A stretch of DNA of 64,000 nucleotides from Pseudomonadota bacterium (GCA_021792365.1 JAJYUT010000002.1:248001-312000); one strand, 5' to 3'. Numbered from the stretch's first letter, positions 37,655 to 47,313 are shown. The notes: generated by a model from the sequence alone, not told the origin. Made by a program: numbers and translations.

Positions 37655-39990
37655 AGCCCCGGCCGGTCACTGATCCACACGTCGGCAGGTCGCGAGTAGG
37701 GCGCTGGATCGGACGCGGCGCGGTGGCCGTCCTTGCCCTCCTGGTCGCGGCGATCGGCACGGGGGCGTGGACGCTGCTGGATTCCCTGCCCAAGATCTCG
37801 GGCGAGGTCAGGGTTGCGGGCCCAGCCCTGTCCGCACCGGTCACCGTCGGCCGCGACAGCGCCGGCATCGTGACGATCACCGCGCAGAGCGAGGATGATT
37901 CCTATTTCGCGCTCGGTTTCGTCCATGCCCAGGAGCGGCTGTTCCAGATGGAACTGATACGCCGCGTGGGCACCGGCCGCCTGTCGGAGCTGTTCGGCCT
38001 GCGCACGCTGAAGACCGACAAGCTGATGCGCCTGCTGAACATCGCCCGGCAGGCGGAAGAGCAATATGCCGCAGCCTCCCCCGATCTGCGCGCCGCGCTC
38101 GAGGCCTACGCCGCCGGCGTCAACGCCTATCTGGAATGGCAGGGCTTCCCTTTGGCACCGGAATTCCTGCTGCTGCGATTCAAGCCGGAGCCCTGGCGTC
38201 CGGCCGACGGGCTGCTGTGGGGACGGATCATGGCATGGCAGCTCTCCGGCAATGCCGGCCAGGAGATCGAGAACGAGCGCATCCGCCGCGCCGTCAACGC
38301 GGACCTGCTGCCGCTGCTGCTGCGCGAGGAGAGCAGACAGGTCAGCCTGCCGGGCCTCACGCCGACGCGCAGCGCCTCCAACAACTGGGCGCTCTCGGGC
38401 GCGCGCACGGCGAGTGGGCTGCCCATCCTGGCCAACGATCCGCATCTCGGCCTGACGGCGCCCGCGACCTGGTACATGGCGCGGATCTCGACGCCGGACG
38501 GCGTGCGCGTCGGCGCGACGGTTCCCGGCATCCCGTTCCTGGTGATCGGCAGCAACGGCCATGTTGCCTGGGGCTTCACCACCACGCATAGCGACACGCA
38601 GGATCTGTTCGAGGAGCATCTCTCGCGCGATCTGCCGGGGCACTACGACACGCCCGAGGGTCCCGTGCCGTTCGAGGCGCGGCGCGAGATCATAAAGGTC
38701 AAGGGCAGGGCCGATGTCACCTTCAACGCGCGCTGGACGCGCCATGGGCCGCTGATCAGCGATCTCGAGCCTGAGCGCTATCTGCGGCGGCGCTTCTCGC
38801 TGGCCTGGACCGGCTTCCTGCCGGACGATCGCACGCCGGAATCCTTCCTGAAGATGAACCGGGCCCGGAACGCCGCCGAGTTCAAGGAGGCCTTGCGCGA
38901 CTTCCACACGCCGCAGCAGAACGTGGTCTTCGCCGACAGCACGGGCAGCATCGGTTTCGTGGCAGCGGGGCGCGTGCCGGTGCGGCGGAACATCGCGAAC
39001 GAATCGCTGTTCCCCGCGCCGGGATGGATCGAGGATTATGCCTGGAGCGGCACGCTCGCCTTCGACGAACTGCCGCAGATCGAGAATCCGCCCGACGGGG
39101 CGATCGTCACCGCCAACAACGACATCCGGCCGCCGCGCTACCTGTCGTTCCTCGGACGCAGCTTCGACCGGCCCTACCGGCGCGACCGCATCCAGTCTCT
39201 GCTGGCGGCAACGCCGAAGGCCACTTTGGAGGACACGCAGCGCATCCAGATCGATGATTTCTCCGGGCCGCTCTTCGGCTTCGTCAGGGCGCATTTCCCG
39301 GACATCGCGCCGTCGGTGCCGATCGACATCGCCGCGGCGATATCGAGCTGGGACGGTCGCATGGTGACGGACCGTCCCGAGCCGCTGATCGCGACCGCGT
39401 GGCTCTATGCCACTGCCCGGCGCGTCCTCGGCGACGAGATGGGCGCGGAGACATTCCGGAACTGGTGGTTCTGGCAGGTCGACATCCTGAAGGAAGTCAT
39501 GGTCACCGAGCGCTGGTGCGACGACCGCGAGACGCCGACCCACGAGAACTGCCGCGACATCACGCGCGCCGCCATGGCGGAGGCGCTCGAAGCGCTGCGC
39601 GGCCGCCACGGAGCGGACTGGCGCGCCTGGTCCTGGGGCGCAGCGCACGAGGTGACGTTCCGCCATCCCGTGTTCGCCGGGGTGCCTTACATCGGCGACT
39701 ACCTTGTGCCGAAGGTGGCGGCGCCGGGCGACCCGTTCACGATCAATCGCGGCGGCGTCTCGGTCAGCGCCGACGGCGCCCGCTTCGCCGACGTGCATGG
39801 ACCGGGCATGCGCATGGCGATCGACCTTGCGCGGCCCGCCGCGCCGGTCTTCAACCTGGCGGGCGGGCAATCGGGGCATCCGCTATCGTCACATTACAGC
39901 GACCTGCTGCCCGAATGGGCGGCGGGCACCTATAGGACGTTCCAGAATCCGGCCGAGGATGTCCTGATCCTGCGGCCGCAGCATCGTTAG
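37651..39990 (+). CDS. Penicillin acylase family protein
   Basis: 779-residue Ntn-hydrolase precursor. A hydrophobic N-terminal segment (about residues 18-45) can act as a signal or anchor. The spacer ends at the self-cleavage site, with Ser243 of SNNWALSG as the expected beta-subunit N-terminal nucleophile. PHLGLTAPATWYMAR and GATVPGIPFLVIGSNGHVAWGFTT follow as usual. Members cleave penicillins, N-acyl-homoserine lactones or other acyl amides; which one cannot be read. It follows a CoA-transferase with a four-base overlap and is followed 23 bp later by threonine dehydratase. Confidence 0.92.
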   Translation: MKPRPVTDPHVGRSRVGRWIGRGAVAVLALLVAAIGTGAWTLLDSLPKISGEVRVAGPALSAPVTVGRDSAGIVTITAQSEDDSYFALGFVHAQERLFQMELIRRVGTGRLSELFGLRTLKTDKLMRLLNIARQAEEQYAAASPDLRAALEAYAAGVNAYLEWQGFPLAPEFLLLRFKPEPWRPADGLLWGRIMAWQLSGNAGQEIENERIRRAVNADLLPLLLREESRQVSLPGLTPTRSASNNWALSGARTASGLPILANDPHLGLTAPATWYMARISTPDGVRVGATVPGIPFLVIGSNGHVAWGFTTTHSDTQDLFEEHLSRDLPGHYDTPEGPVPFEARREIIKVKGRADVTFNARWTRHGPLISDLEPERYLRRRFSLAWTGFLPDDRTPESFLKMNRARNAAEFKEALRDFHTPQQNVVFADSTGSIGFVAAGRVPVRRNIANESLFPAPGWIEDYAWSGTLAFDELPQIENPPDGAIVTANNDIRPPRYLSFLGRSFDRPYRRDRIQSLLAATPKATLEDTQRIQIDDFSGPLFGFVRAHFPDIAPSVPIDIAAAISSWDGRMVTDRPEPLIATAWLYATARRVLGDEMGAETFRNWWFWQVDILKEVMVTERWCDDRETPTHENCRDITRAAMAEALEALRGRHGADWRAWSWGAAHEVTFRHPVFAGVPYIGDYLVPKVAAPGDPFTINRGGVSVSADGARFADVHGPGMRMAIDLARPAAPVFNLAGGQSGHPLSSHYSDLLPEWAAGTYRTFQNPAEDVLILRPQHR

Positions 39991-40013
39991 GCAGCGAGCG
40001 AGGGGAAGCAGCC

Positions 40014-41252
40014 ATGACCGGGATCGCCAAGCCCACCATCGACGATCTGCGCCGCGCGGCGGAGGCGATCAAGGGCCACGTGGTACGCACGCCGTTCGTC
40101 TCCGCGCCGCGCCTCGCCAAGCAGCTCGGACTCGCCTCGCTGCGACTCAAGCTGGAGAACCAGCAATTCACCGGGTCCTTCAAGGATCGCGGCGCGTATT
40201 ACAAGCTGAAAAGCCTGTCGCTGGAGGACTCCAAGCGCGGCGTGATCGCGATGTCCGCCGGCAATCATGCGCAGGGCGTCGCCTATCACGCGCAGCGCCT
40301 CTCCATTCCGGCCACCATCGTCATGCCGGAGGGAACGCCCTTCACCAAGATCGAGCGCACGGCCAGCTTCGGCCCGCGCGTCATTCTCAAGGGCGACGGC
40401 ATCGACGCGGCGGCGATCTACGCGCGCGAGCTGGCAGCCAAGGAGAACCTGGTCTTCGTGCATCCCTACGACGATCCCTTCATCGTCGCCGGCCAGGGCA
40501 CCATCGGCCTCGAGATCCTGGAGGATGATCCCGATCTCGACTTCCTGGTGATTCCGATCGGCGGCGGCGGGCTGATCAGCGGCATCTCCACCGCCATCAA
40601 GGCGCTGAAGCCCGCGATCGAGATCTATGGCGTGGAGAGCGACCTCTATCCGTCCATGCATCACGCCCTCAACGAGATCCCTCCGGCGAACGGGGGACAG
40701 ACCCTGGCCGACGGCATCGCCGTCAAATCCCCCGGCGCGCTGACCCGCGCCATCGTGGAGGAGAATGTCCGCGAGGTCCTGCTGGTGGACGAGACGGCGG
40801 TGGAGCTTGCCGTCGGCATGCTGGTGGAGATGCAGCGCATCGTGGCGGAGGGCGCCGGCGCGGCCGGCATCGCTGCCATCCTCTCCCACCCGGGCGCGTT
40901 CAGGAATTGCAGGGTCGGCGTGGTGGTCGGCGGCGGCAATATCGATTCGCGGCTGCTGTCCCAGGTCCTGATGCGCGCTTTGGTGCTGGACGGCCGCATG
41001 GCGACCCTCCGGATCGAGATTGTCGATCAGCCGGGCGTGATGTCCACCATTACCAAGGTGATCGGCCAGACCGGCGGCAACATCATGGACATCACCCATC
41101 ATCGGATGTTCATCGACCTGCCCGTTAAGCGCGCCGAGGTCGACGTGCTGGTCGAGACCCGCAACGCCGGCCACGTGACAGAGATCATCGAAAGCCTTGA
41201 ACTGGCTGGCTTTTCCACACGCCGCCTGAGCAGCCGCTCAGGCGAAGGGTGA
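40014..41252 (+). CDS. Threonine dehydratase with C-terminal ACT domain
   Basis: 412-residue PLP enzyme that deaminates threonine (or serine) to 2-oxobutyrate. Lys57 in FTGSFKDRGAYYKL binds PLP, SAGNHAQGVAYHA is the substrate loop, and GGGGLISGI binds the phosphate. The last about 80 residues (MATLRIEIVDQPGVMSTITKVIGQTGGNIMDITHH) are an ACT domain, so an effector is likely. This layout fits the catabolic/TdcB-like form with ACT rather than the long IlvA. AGGGGAAG precedes the ATG. Confidence 0.93.
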   Translation: MTGIAKPTIDDLRRAAEAIKGHVVRTPFVSAPRLAKQLGLASLRLKLENQQFTGSFKDRGAYYKLKSLSLEDSKRGVIAMSAGNHAQGVAYHAQRLSIPATIVMPEGTPFTKIERTASFGPRVILKGDGIDAAAIYARELAAKENLVFVHPYDDPFIVAGQGTIGLEILEDDPDLDFLVIPIGGGGLISGISTAIKALKPAIEIYGVESDLYPSMHHALNEIPPANGGQTLADGIAVKSPGALTRAIVEENVREVLLVDETAVELAVGMLVEMQRIVAEGAGAAGIAAILSHPGAFRNCRVGVVVGGGNIDSRLLSQVLMRALVLDGRMATLRIEIVDQPGVMSTITKVIGQTGGNIMDITHHRMFIDLPVKRAEVDVLVETRNAGHVTEIIESLELAGFSTRRLSSRSGEG

Positions 41253-41341
41253 ATGGCAGCAGGCCTCACCTAACCAAGTGTTAACTAAGTGGCGGGCATG
41301 TTGCGGCGACGGTAAACGCTTGTTCCGGCTGGTCGTTCTGC

Positions 41342-42199
41342 ATGTTTGTCATCATCGGCGCCGTGGTGGTCCTGGTGTGCGTGTTCGGCGCATACTCGGT
41401 GCATGGCAATTTGCTGATCCTGATCCAGCCGCTGGAATTCGTCATCATCCTGGGCGCGGCGGTGGGCGCGTTCATCATCGGAAACACCAAGACCAACATC
41501 AGGCAGACCCTCAAGGGCGTCGGTCGCGCAATGAAGGGGCCGCGCTACAAGAAGGCCGACTATATCGAGCTTCTCAGCCTCCTCTACCAGGTCTTCAAGC
41601 TGGCCAAGACCAAGGGCATGCTGGCGCTGGAACAGCACGTGGAAAAGCCGGATGAAAGCGCGCTGTTCAACCAGTTCCCCAACTTCCTGAAGGATCACCA
41701 TGCGCTGGAATTCCTGTGCGACTACCTGCGCATGATGACGCTGGGGACGGAGAACGCCAACGAAGTCGAAACCCTGATGGATGCCGAGCTTGAGACGCAT
41801 CACCAGGAGCTGCACGGAGCTTCGCACGCCGTTCAGACCATGGCCGATGGCATGCCGGCGCTCGGCATTGTCGCCGCGGTGCTGGGCGTCATCACCACCA
41901 TGGGCTCGATCACCAAGCCGCCTCAGGTCTTGGGCGAACTGATCGGCGCCGCGCTCGTCGGCACCTTCTTCGGCGTCCTCATGTCCTACGGTTTCGTGTC
42001 GCCCCTTGCCAGCATCATCCGCGGCGTCGACGAAGCGGATGCGAAATACTACCAGTGCATGAAGGCCGGGCTGCTCGCCCATATGCAGGGCTATCCGCCC
42101 GCAGTCTCGGTCGAGTTCGCGCGCAAGGTCCTGCTCTCCACCGAACGGCCGAACTTCTATGAAGTGGAGCAGGCGGTGAGCGCGCTGCCGCCGGTCTAG
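41342..42199 (+). CDS. motA: Flagellar motor stator protein MotA
   Basis: 285-residue stator subunit with four hydrophobic segments: two N-terminal, and two after the cytoplasmic domain (MPALGIVAAVLGVITTMGSI and LIGAALVGTFFGVLMSYGFVSPL). The conserved prolines are in the ITKPPQVLGE loop. The charged cytoplasmic loop around residues 90-155 contacts FliG in the rotor. MotA and MotB form the proton channel of the flagellar motor. motB follows after 10 bp. No other flagellar genes are adjacent. Confidence 0.95.
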   Translation: MFVIIGAVVVLVCVFGAYSVHGNLLILIQPLEFVIILGAAVGAFIIGNTKTNIRQTLKGVGRAMKGPRYKKADYIELLSLLYQVFKLAKTKGMLALEQHVEKPDESALFNQFPNFLKDHHALEFLCDYLRMMTLGTENANEVETLMDAELETHHQELHGASHAVQTMADGMPALGIVAAVLGVITTMGSITKPPQVLGELIGAALVGTFFGVLMSYGFVSPLASIIRGVDEADAKYYQCMKAGLLAHMQGYPPAVSVEFARKVLLSTERPNFYEVEQAVSALPPV

Positions 42200-42209
42200 G
42201 GATCCGGCC

Positions 42210-43214
42210 GTGGCTGACGAACGCCCGATCATCATCAAGCGCATCAAGAAGGTCAGCGGCGGCCATCATGGCGGCGCCTGGAAGGTCGCCTATGCCGATT
42301 TCGTGACGGCGATGATGGCCTTCTTTCTGCTGCTGTGGCTGCTCAACGCGGTGACGGAGGAGCAGAAGAAGGGCATTGCGAACTATTTCCGCCCGACGCT
42401 GGCAGTGCAGAACACGTCCGCGACGTTCACCATTCTCGAGGGCCAGGCGCAGCCGATGGAGGACATGGCCGGCGGCGCCTCGGTGCAGTCCGACCTCGAC
42501 GACCCGGAACAGGCGGACATGACGCAGCCGGAGCCGGCGACCGGCGAAGGCAACAAGCCGCAGGACAAGGAGGGCCAGAGCCCCGACGCTGGCGAGGGTG
42601 AGAAGCCGGTGGACCTCCACGAGGCTCAGGCCGCGATCGCCGCTCACGAGCAGCAGCAGTTCGAGCAGATCAAGAGCGAGATCCAGAACGCGATCCGCGA
42701 AAGCCCGGAACTGAAGGAGCTGGAGAAGAACCTGCAGATCGACCAGACGGAGGACGGCATCCGCATCCAACTGCTCGATCGGGAGAAGATCTCCATGTTC
42801 CCCACGGGCAGCGCGGTGATGAACCCCCGCAGCAGGGAACTACTGGCCAAGGTGGCGCAGGTCGTCAGGACGCTGCCAAACAAGATCGAGATCTCCGGCC
42901 ACACCGACGCGCAGCCATATCCCGGCGGCCATAACTACACCAACTGGGAGCTTTCCGCCGACCGCGCCAACGCCTCGCGGCGCGTCCTGGTCGCAGCGGG
43001 TATCAAGCCCGACCGGCTCAAGAAGATCGAGGGCCGGGCGGATACCGACCCTTTCGTGGAGAAGGATCCGCTCGATCCGCAGAACCGGCGCATCAGCATC
43101 ATCCTGCTTCGGGAGCCCAAGCCGGAAGCGGCCGGCAGCGATCGCACCGAGATGCGTGGCACGCTTCCGGTCCCTGCCGCCCGCTCCGGGCCGCCGGCGG
43201 AATTGGTCCCCTAA
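42210..43214 (+). CDS. motB: Flagellar motor stator protein MotB
   Basis: 334-residue partner of MotA. The single membrane helix carries the proton-binding Asp30 in AYADFVTAMMAFFLLLWLLNAV. A long acidic linker (about residues 85-140) leads to an OmpA-like peptidoglycan-binding domain with KIEISGHTDAQPYPGG and NWELSADRANASRRVL. The start is GTG with AGGGAT before it. The linker, rich in E, D, Q and P, is longer than in enteric MotB, as often found in alphaproteobacteria. Confidence 0.95.
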   Translation: MADERPIIIKRIKKVSGGHHGGAWKVAYADFVTAMMAFFLLLWLLNAVTEEQKKGIANYFRPTLAVQNTSATFTILEGQAQPMEDMAGGASVQSDLDDPEQADMTQPEPATGEGNKPQDKEGQSPDAGEGEKPVDLHEAQAAIAAHEQQQFEQIKSEIQNAIRESPELKELEKNLQIDQTEDGIRIQLLDREKISMFPTGSAVMNPRSRELLAKVAQVVRTLPNKIEISGHTDAQPYPGGHNYTNWELSADRANASRRVLVAAGIKPDRLKKIEGRADTDPFVEKDPLDPQNRRISIILLREPKPEAAGSDRTEMRGTLPVPAARSGPPAELVP

Positions 43215-43325
43215 GCCTCTTGTCGGGCGCGTCACGCGCTCAACACTTTGTGGGCCCCCTTGTAAATGGCGGCATCCCCTTCAATATGAGGGGCCATTCA
43301 ACCCTTCGCTCGAAAGGCGGTCGAG

Positions 43326-43838
43326 GTGACGGAACGGAAGCTCCCGGCGATTGTCCTGGGCGGGTCCAATAGTGCTGGCGATGGCGCGATCCACGATCCA
43401 TTGCTGCATCCCGGGCTCTATGAGGGCGTGGCGCTGCGGCGGATGTTCGCCTTTTTCCTGGACCTGGTCCTGATGGGGCTCGTGCTGTTCGTAGCCTTCA
43501 TCGCCGCCGCGACCCTGTGGTTCGTGTCCTTCACCCTCATCACCATCCCGGTTGCGCTGGGCGCGCTGCTGTTCCTGGTGCTCTACGACGTCTTCACGAT
43601 CGGCGGCCCAAGCTCCGCGACGCCCGGGATGCGCGCGTTCGGACTCAAGGTCATCAGCTGGTCGGGCGGCAAGCCGGACAATATCCAGGCTCTGCTCATG
43701 TCCGCGTTGTTCTGGACCCTCTTCTGGCTGAGCGGGGGCTTGGCGGCCGTGGTGGTCTTCCTGAACCCGCGCTGGCGCGCGGCCCATGACTTCTTCGCGG
43801 GCATCGTTGTGGTACGGTCCCACGTGCCGGTCGGCTAA
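43326..43838 (+). CDS. RDD family membrane protein
   Basis: 170-residue protein with three hydrophobic segments and the family's R-D pattern in RRMFAFFLDLVLMGLVLF. TPGMRAFGLKVISWSGGKP and RAAHDFFAGIVVVR are the usual second and third marks. Some RDD proteins act as Na+/H+ antiporters or protein carriers, but function cannot be fixed here. The start is GTG after AAAGGCGG. It sits 59 bp upstream of the leucyltransferase gene. Confidence 0.85.
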   Translation: MTERKLPAIVLGGSNSAGDGAIHDPLLHPGLYEGVALRRMFAFFLDLVLMGLVLFVAFIAAATLWFVSFTLITIPVALGALLFLVLYDVFTIGGPSSATPGMRAFGLKVISWSGGKPDNIQALLMSALFWTLFWLSGGLAAVVVFLNPRWRAAHDFFAGIVVVRSHVPVG

Positions 43839-43897
43839 CCCAAAGAACACGTTACACCGCTGGCGCAACAAGCTGGAATTGCGGTATTTTGACCGCC

Positions 43898-44650
43898 ATG
43901 AGCGTTCTTGGCCGCGGCTTCCCGATTCCGTTCCTGGTCACCACCGAGGTGCCCTGCCCCTATCTGCCGGACCGGATGGAGCGGAAGGTCATCACCGAGC
44001 TCTCCGGCGGCAATGCGCCCGAGCTGTTCGAGCTGCTGTCCCATGCGGGCTTCCGCCGCAGCCACTCCATCGCCTATCGCCCAGCCTGCTCGGGCTGCCA
44101 GGCTTGCGTGCCGGTGCGCATCCCCGTAGGCGCGTTTGAGCCAAGCCGGACGCAGCGCCGCATCGCGCGGCGCAACGGCGACCTGGTGGCGCGCATTCGC
44201 GACAACGTGCCGACGCAGGAGCAGTTCGAGTTGTTCGTCCACTATCTCGAGGCGCGCCACGCGGATGGCGAGATGGTGGGTATGGGCCCTCAGGACTACA
44301 GCAGCATGGTGGCGGACAGCCCGGTGGATACGCGCATCATCGAGCTGCGCGACTCGAGCGGAAAATTGACGGCCTGCTGTCTGACGGACTGGAACACGGA
44401 CGGTATTTCCGCCGTTTACAGCTTCTACGAAACTGCGCGGCCGGATCTAAGCCTGGGAGTCTACGTGGTGCTATGGCTTGTCGAGGAAGCCAAGCGCCGC
44501 GAGTTGCCATACGTCTATCTTGGTTATTGGGTCGAGAACAGCCGCAAGATGGCGTACAAGTCCGGCTTCCGCCCGCTGGAAGGATATGGCCCGGAGGGGT
44601 GGCGGCGCCTGGAGCAGGGCGCGCCGAACTCGTCGATGGTCCGCGCGTGA
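43898..44650 (+). CDS. bpt: Aspartate/glutamate leucyltransferase Bpt (N-end rule)
   Basis: 250-residue aminoacyl-tRNA-protein transferase. The N-terminal cysteines are in TEVPCPYLPDRMERKV and CSGCQACVPVRIPV, and the acyltransferase core is in YSFYETARPDLSLGVYVVLWLVEEAKRRELPYVYLGYWVENSRKMAYKSGFRPLE. Bpt adds leucine to proteins with N-terminal Asp or Glu, marking them for ClpS/ClpAP. I chose the ATG giving MSVLGRGFPIPF over a TTG three codons earlier. Length fits the bacterial family. Confidence 0.94.
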   Translation: MSVLGRGFPIPFLVTTEVPCPYLPDRMERKVITELSGGNAPELFELLSHAGFRRSHSIAYRPACSGCQACVPVRIPVGAFEPSRTQRRIARRNGDLVARIRDNVPTQEQFELFVHYLEARHADGEMVGMGPQDYSSMVADSPVDTRIIELRDSSGKLTACCLTDWNTDGISAVYSFYETARPDLSLGVYVVLWLVEEAKRRELPYVYLGYWVENSRKMAYKSGFRPLEGYGPEGWRRLEQGAPNSSMVRA

Positions 44651-44779
44651 GAGGTCCCTTTCAGCCGGATGCGCCCTGCTCGTCTCGCGCCCGACGCGAC
44701 GTCGATGCGACATCCGGGCCGGGCGGCGGAGCAGCCGGTATTGGCGAGCATAAGTCCTGTTAATGTGAGGTCTTCGGAC

Positions 44780-45886
44780 ATGAAACGTCGCAAGTTCCTG
44801 ACCGGCGCCGGGCTGGCGGCGGGCGCGACCGCACTTGCATCCACCCTGGCCAAGCCCGCCATCGCCCAGGATCGCCTGGAGTGGAAGATGGTGACAGCGT
44901 GGCCCAAGGGCCTGCCTGGGCTGGGCACCGGCGCCGAGCGCCTGGCCGAGCGCATCACCAAGACCTCCAACGGACGCCTCAGCGTGAAGGTGTTCGCGGC
45001 GGGCGAGTTGGTCGGGCCGATGGGCTGCTTCGACGCGGTGTCGCAGGGCCAAGCGGAGATGGGCCACGACGCCAGCTCGTACCACATCGAGAGACTGCCC
45101 GCCGCCGGGTTCTTCAATGCCATGCCGATGGGGCTGACCGCTGGCGAACTCAACGGCTGGATCTATTTCGGCGGCGGCCAGGAATTGTGGGACGAGCTCT
45201 ATGCGCCCTTTAACGTGAAAGCGTTCCTGGCCGGAAATACGGGCGCCCAGATGGGCGGCTGGTTCCGCAAGGAGATCCGGTCGGTCGCCGATCTCAAGGG
45301 ATTGAAATTCCGCACGACCGGCCATGGCGCACTGGCGCTGGCAAAGCTCGGCGTCGAGATCGTGCCGCTGCCCAACGGCGAGATCTTCTCCAACCTGCAA
45401 TCCGGCGCGATCGATGCGGCGGAATGGGTCGGCCCGTACAACGACCTGTCGCTCGGCTTCTACAAGATCACCAAGCTGTATTACTGGCCGGGCTTCCAGG
45501 AGCCCGGCGCCGCTCTGCAGCTCATGGTGAACAAGGGCAAGTTCGAGGCCCTTCCGGACGAGCTGAAGCAGATCGTGGCGGTGTGCTGCGGCGCGGAGAA
45601 CGACTTGATGCTGGCGGAGTTCAACGGCCGCAGTCCGGCGGCGCTCGCCTCCCTCATCAACGAGCACGGCGTCGAGCTGAAGCAATTCCCGCGCGATGTG
45701 CTGGTCGCCGTCGGCGACGCTTCGGGCGACGTGCTGCAGGAGTTGCTCGAGCAAGGCGACGAGATTACCCGCCAGATCGCATCCTCGTATCTGCGATACC
45801 GGCAGGACGCGATGCGATACACGCGCATCGCGGACGCCGCCTTCGCCGCCGCCCGCTCCCACAAGTTCGATTTTCCGAAGGGCTAG
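44780..45886 (+). CDS. TRAP transporter substrate-binding protein, TakP-like
   Basis: 368-residue periplasmic binding protein. The twin-arginine motif MKRRKFLTGAG and a cleavage site near residue 29 (KPAIAQ) indicate Tat export. The mature protein follows the alpha-keto acid binder TakP of Rhodobacter: WPKGLPGLGTGAERLAERI, GWIYFGGGQELWDELY, GNTGAQMGGWFRKEI, and AAEWVGPYNDLSLGFYKITKLYYWPGFQEPG. The ligand is therefore likely a monocarboxylate or 2-oxo acid. No DctQ or DctM membrane gene is beside it, so its partners are encoded elsewhere. Confidence 0.9.
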   Translation: MKRRKFLTGAGLAAGATALASTLAKPAIAQDRLEWKMVTAWPKGLPGLGTGAERLAERITKTSNGRLSVKVFAAGELVGPMGCFDAVSQGQAEMGHDASSYHIERLPAAGFFNAMPMGLTAGELNGWIYFGGGQELWDELYAPFNVKAFLAGNTGAQMGGWFRKEIRSVADLKGLKFRTTGHGALALAKLGVEIVPLPNGEIFSNLQSGAIDAAEWVGPYNDLSLGFYKITKLYYWPGFQEPGAALQLMVNKGKFEALPDELKQIVAVCCGAENDLMLAEFNGRSPAALASLINEHGVELKQFPRDVLVAVGDASGDVLQELLEQGDEITRQIASSYLRYRQDAMRYTRIADAAFAAARSHKFDFPKG

Positions 45887-45898
45887 ACTGGCCAAGCG

Positions 45899-45920
45899 AC
45901 GATCAAGCTGAATGATCGTT
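45899..45920. promoter_or_regulatory. Inverted repeat and TGAATGATCGTT motif before the first polyamine-binding gene
   Basis: ACGATCA and TGATCGT (45899-45905 and 45913-45919) are a perfect 7-bp inverted repeat with a 7-base spacer. The right half lies in TGAATGATCGTT (45909-45920), which begins exactly 150 bp before the GTG at 46059 and differs by one base from a motif at the same distance before the second binding-protein gene. A TTGACA hexamer follows at 45934-45939. Confidence 0.5.
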
Positions 45921-46058
45921 AACGAGCCTGCAGTTGACAGCCTCGAAATCGCTGGAGAGACTGGATCGCGTTACAACAAGAAGGCTTTCACGCGACCCCT
46001 TCCGGGCCGTCTGGAAAAGAGAAGCTTTGAAAAACTCACGCGTCAGTTGGAGGTAATT

Positions 46059-47288
46059 GTGAAACTAGCACGTTTCGGCGTGGTCGCGTTCGTGTCGGCA
46101 TTGCTGCTGGCCGGCTGTGGCGAAGAGAAGCAGGAGGAGCAGGCGGCGGCGCCGGCTCAGGAGCAGCCGGCCGAGGAGCCCGCCCAGGAGGCGGCACAAC
46201 CCGCGGAGCCGGCCCAGGAGCAGACCGCGAGCACCGAGCAACCTGCGGCCGCGGCGGGATCCGGCGGCGAACTCAATGTGTACAACTGGTCGGACTATAT
46301 CGGCGAGACGACCATCGACGACTTCCAGAAGGCAACCGGCATCACCGTCCGGTACGACGTGTATGACTCGAACGAGACGCTGGAAGCCAAGCTGATGGCC
46401 GGCAACACGGGCTATGACATCGTGGTGCCGAGCGGCTCGTTCCTTGGCCGACAGATCCAGGCAGGCGTCTACCAGGAGATCGACAAGTCCAAGCTCAAGA
46501 ACTACGGGAACCTCGATCCGCAGATCCTGCAGGCGCTTGAGCCGTTCGATCCGGGCAACAAATACGGCGTGCCATATTTCTGGGGCACGGTCGGCATCGG
46601 TTTCAACATCGACAAGGTGCAGGAGCGGCTCGGCGAAAACGCCCCGGTCGACAGCCTCGACCTGGTGTTCAAGCCGGAATATGCCTCCAAGCTGCAGGAT
46701 TGCGGCATCGCGATGCTCGACGCGCCGTCGGACATGTTCCAGACGTCGCTGAAGTATCTGGGCAAGGACCCGCACTCCAAGTCCGAGGAGGATTACGCCG
46801 CGGTCGAGCAGATGTTCGCAGGCATTCGCCCGTACGTGAAGTACTTCCACTCTTCGCAATACATCAACGACCTGGCGAACGGCGAAGTCTGCGCGGTCAT
46901 CGGCTGGTCAGGCGATGTGTTCATCGCCCAGGCACGCGCGGACGAGGCTCAGAACAACGTGCAGATCGATTACCGCATCCCGAAGGAGGGCAGTCTGCTC
47001 TGGGTCGACTCGCTGGTCATCCCCAAGGACGCCAAGAACGCCGAGAACGCGCACAAGTTCATCGACTACCTGATGGATCCGCAGGTCGCCGCGAACGGCG
47101 TCAATTATGTGAGCTACGCCAGCCCCAACATCCCTGCCCTGCAGTTCGTAGACGCAGAGATCAAGGACAACCCGGCGATCTATCCGACCGAGGAAGTCAA
47201 AAAGAACCTGTTCCCGGACGTGCAAGCTGATCCGGAACTGGAGCGCCTGCGCACGCGGACCTGGACCAAGATCAAGACGGGCCAGTAA
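46059..47288 (+). CDS. Polyamine ABC transporter binding lipoprotein with acidic Pro/Ala/Gln-rich linker
   Basis: 409-residue PotD/PotF-type binding protein. The start is GTG with GGAGG five bases upstream. The signal ends LLLAGC, with Cys20 the lipidated residue. Residues about 21-70 are a low-complexity linker of A, E, Q and P, holding the receptor away from the membrane. The mature domain begins LNVYNWSDYIGETTI and has YDIVVPSGSFLGRQI, YGVPYFWGTVGIGFN and VIGWSGDVFIAQARADE. A hairpin at 47314 follows, then a second paralogue. It likely serves the PotABC complex at 48685-51649; the specific polyamine cannot be read. Confidence 0.9.
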   Translation: MKLARFGVVAFVSALLLAGCGEEKQEEQAAAPAQEQPAEEPAQEAAQPAEPAQEQTASTEQPAAAAGSGGELNVYNWSDYIGETTIDDFQKATGITVRYDVYDSNETLEAKLMAGNTGYDIVVPSGSFLGRQIQAGVYQEIDKSKLKNYGNLDPQILQALEPFDPGNKYGVPYFWGTVGIGFNIDKVQERLGENAPVDSLDLVFKPEYASKLQDCGIAMLDAPSDMFQTSLKYLGKDPHSKSEEDYAAVEQMFAGIRPYVKYFHSSQYINDLANGEVCAVIGWSGDVFIAQARADEAQNNVQIDYRIPKEGSLLWVDSLVIPKDAKNAENAHKFIDYLMDPQVAANGVNYVSYASPNIPALQFVDAEIKDNPAIYPTEEVKKNLFPDVQADPELERLRTRTWTKIKTGQ

Positions 47289-47313
47289 AGCCGCCGCCTG
47301 GGATGAAATCTCG

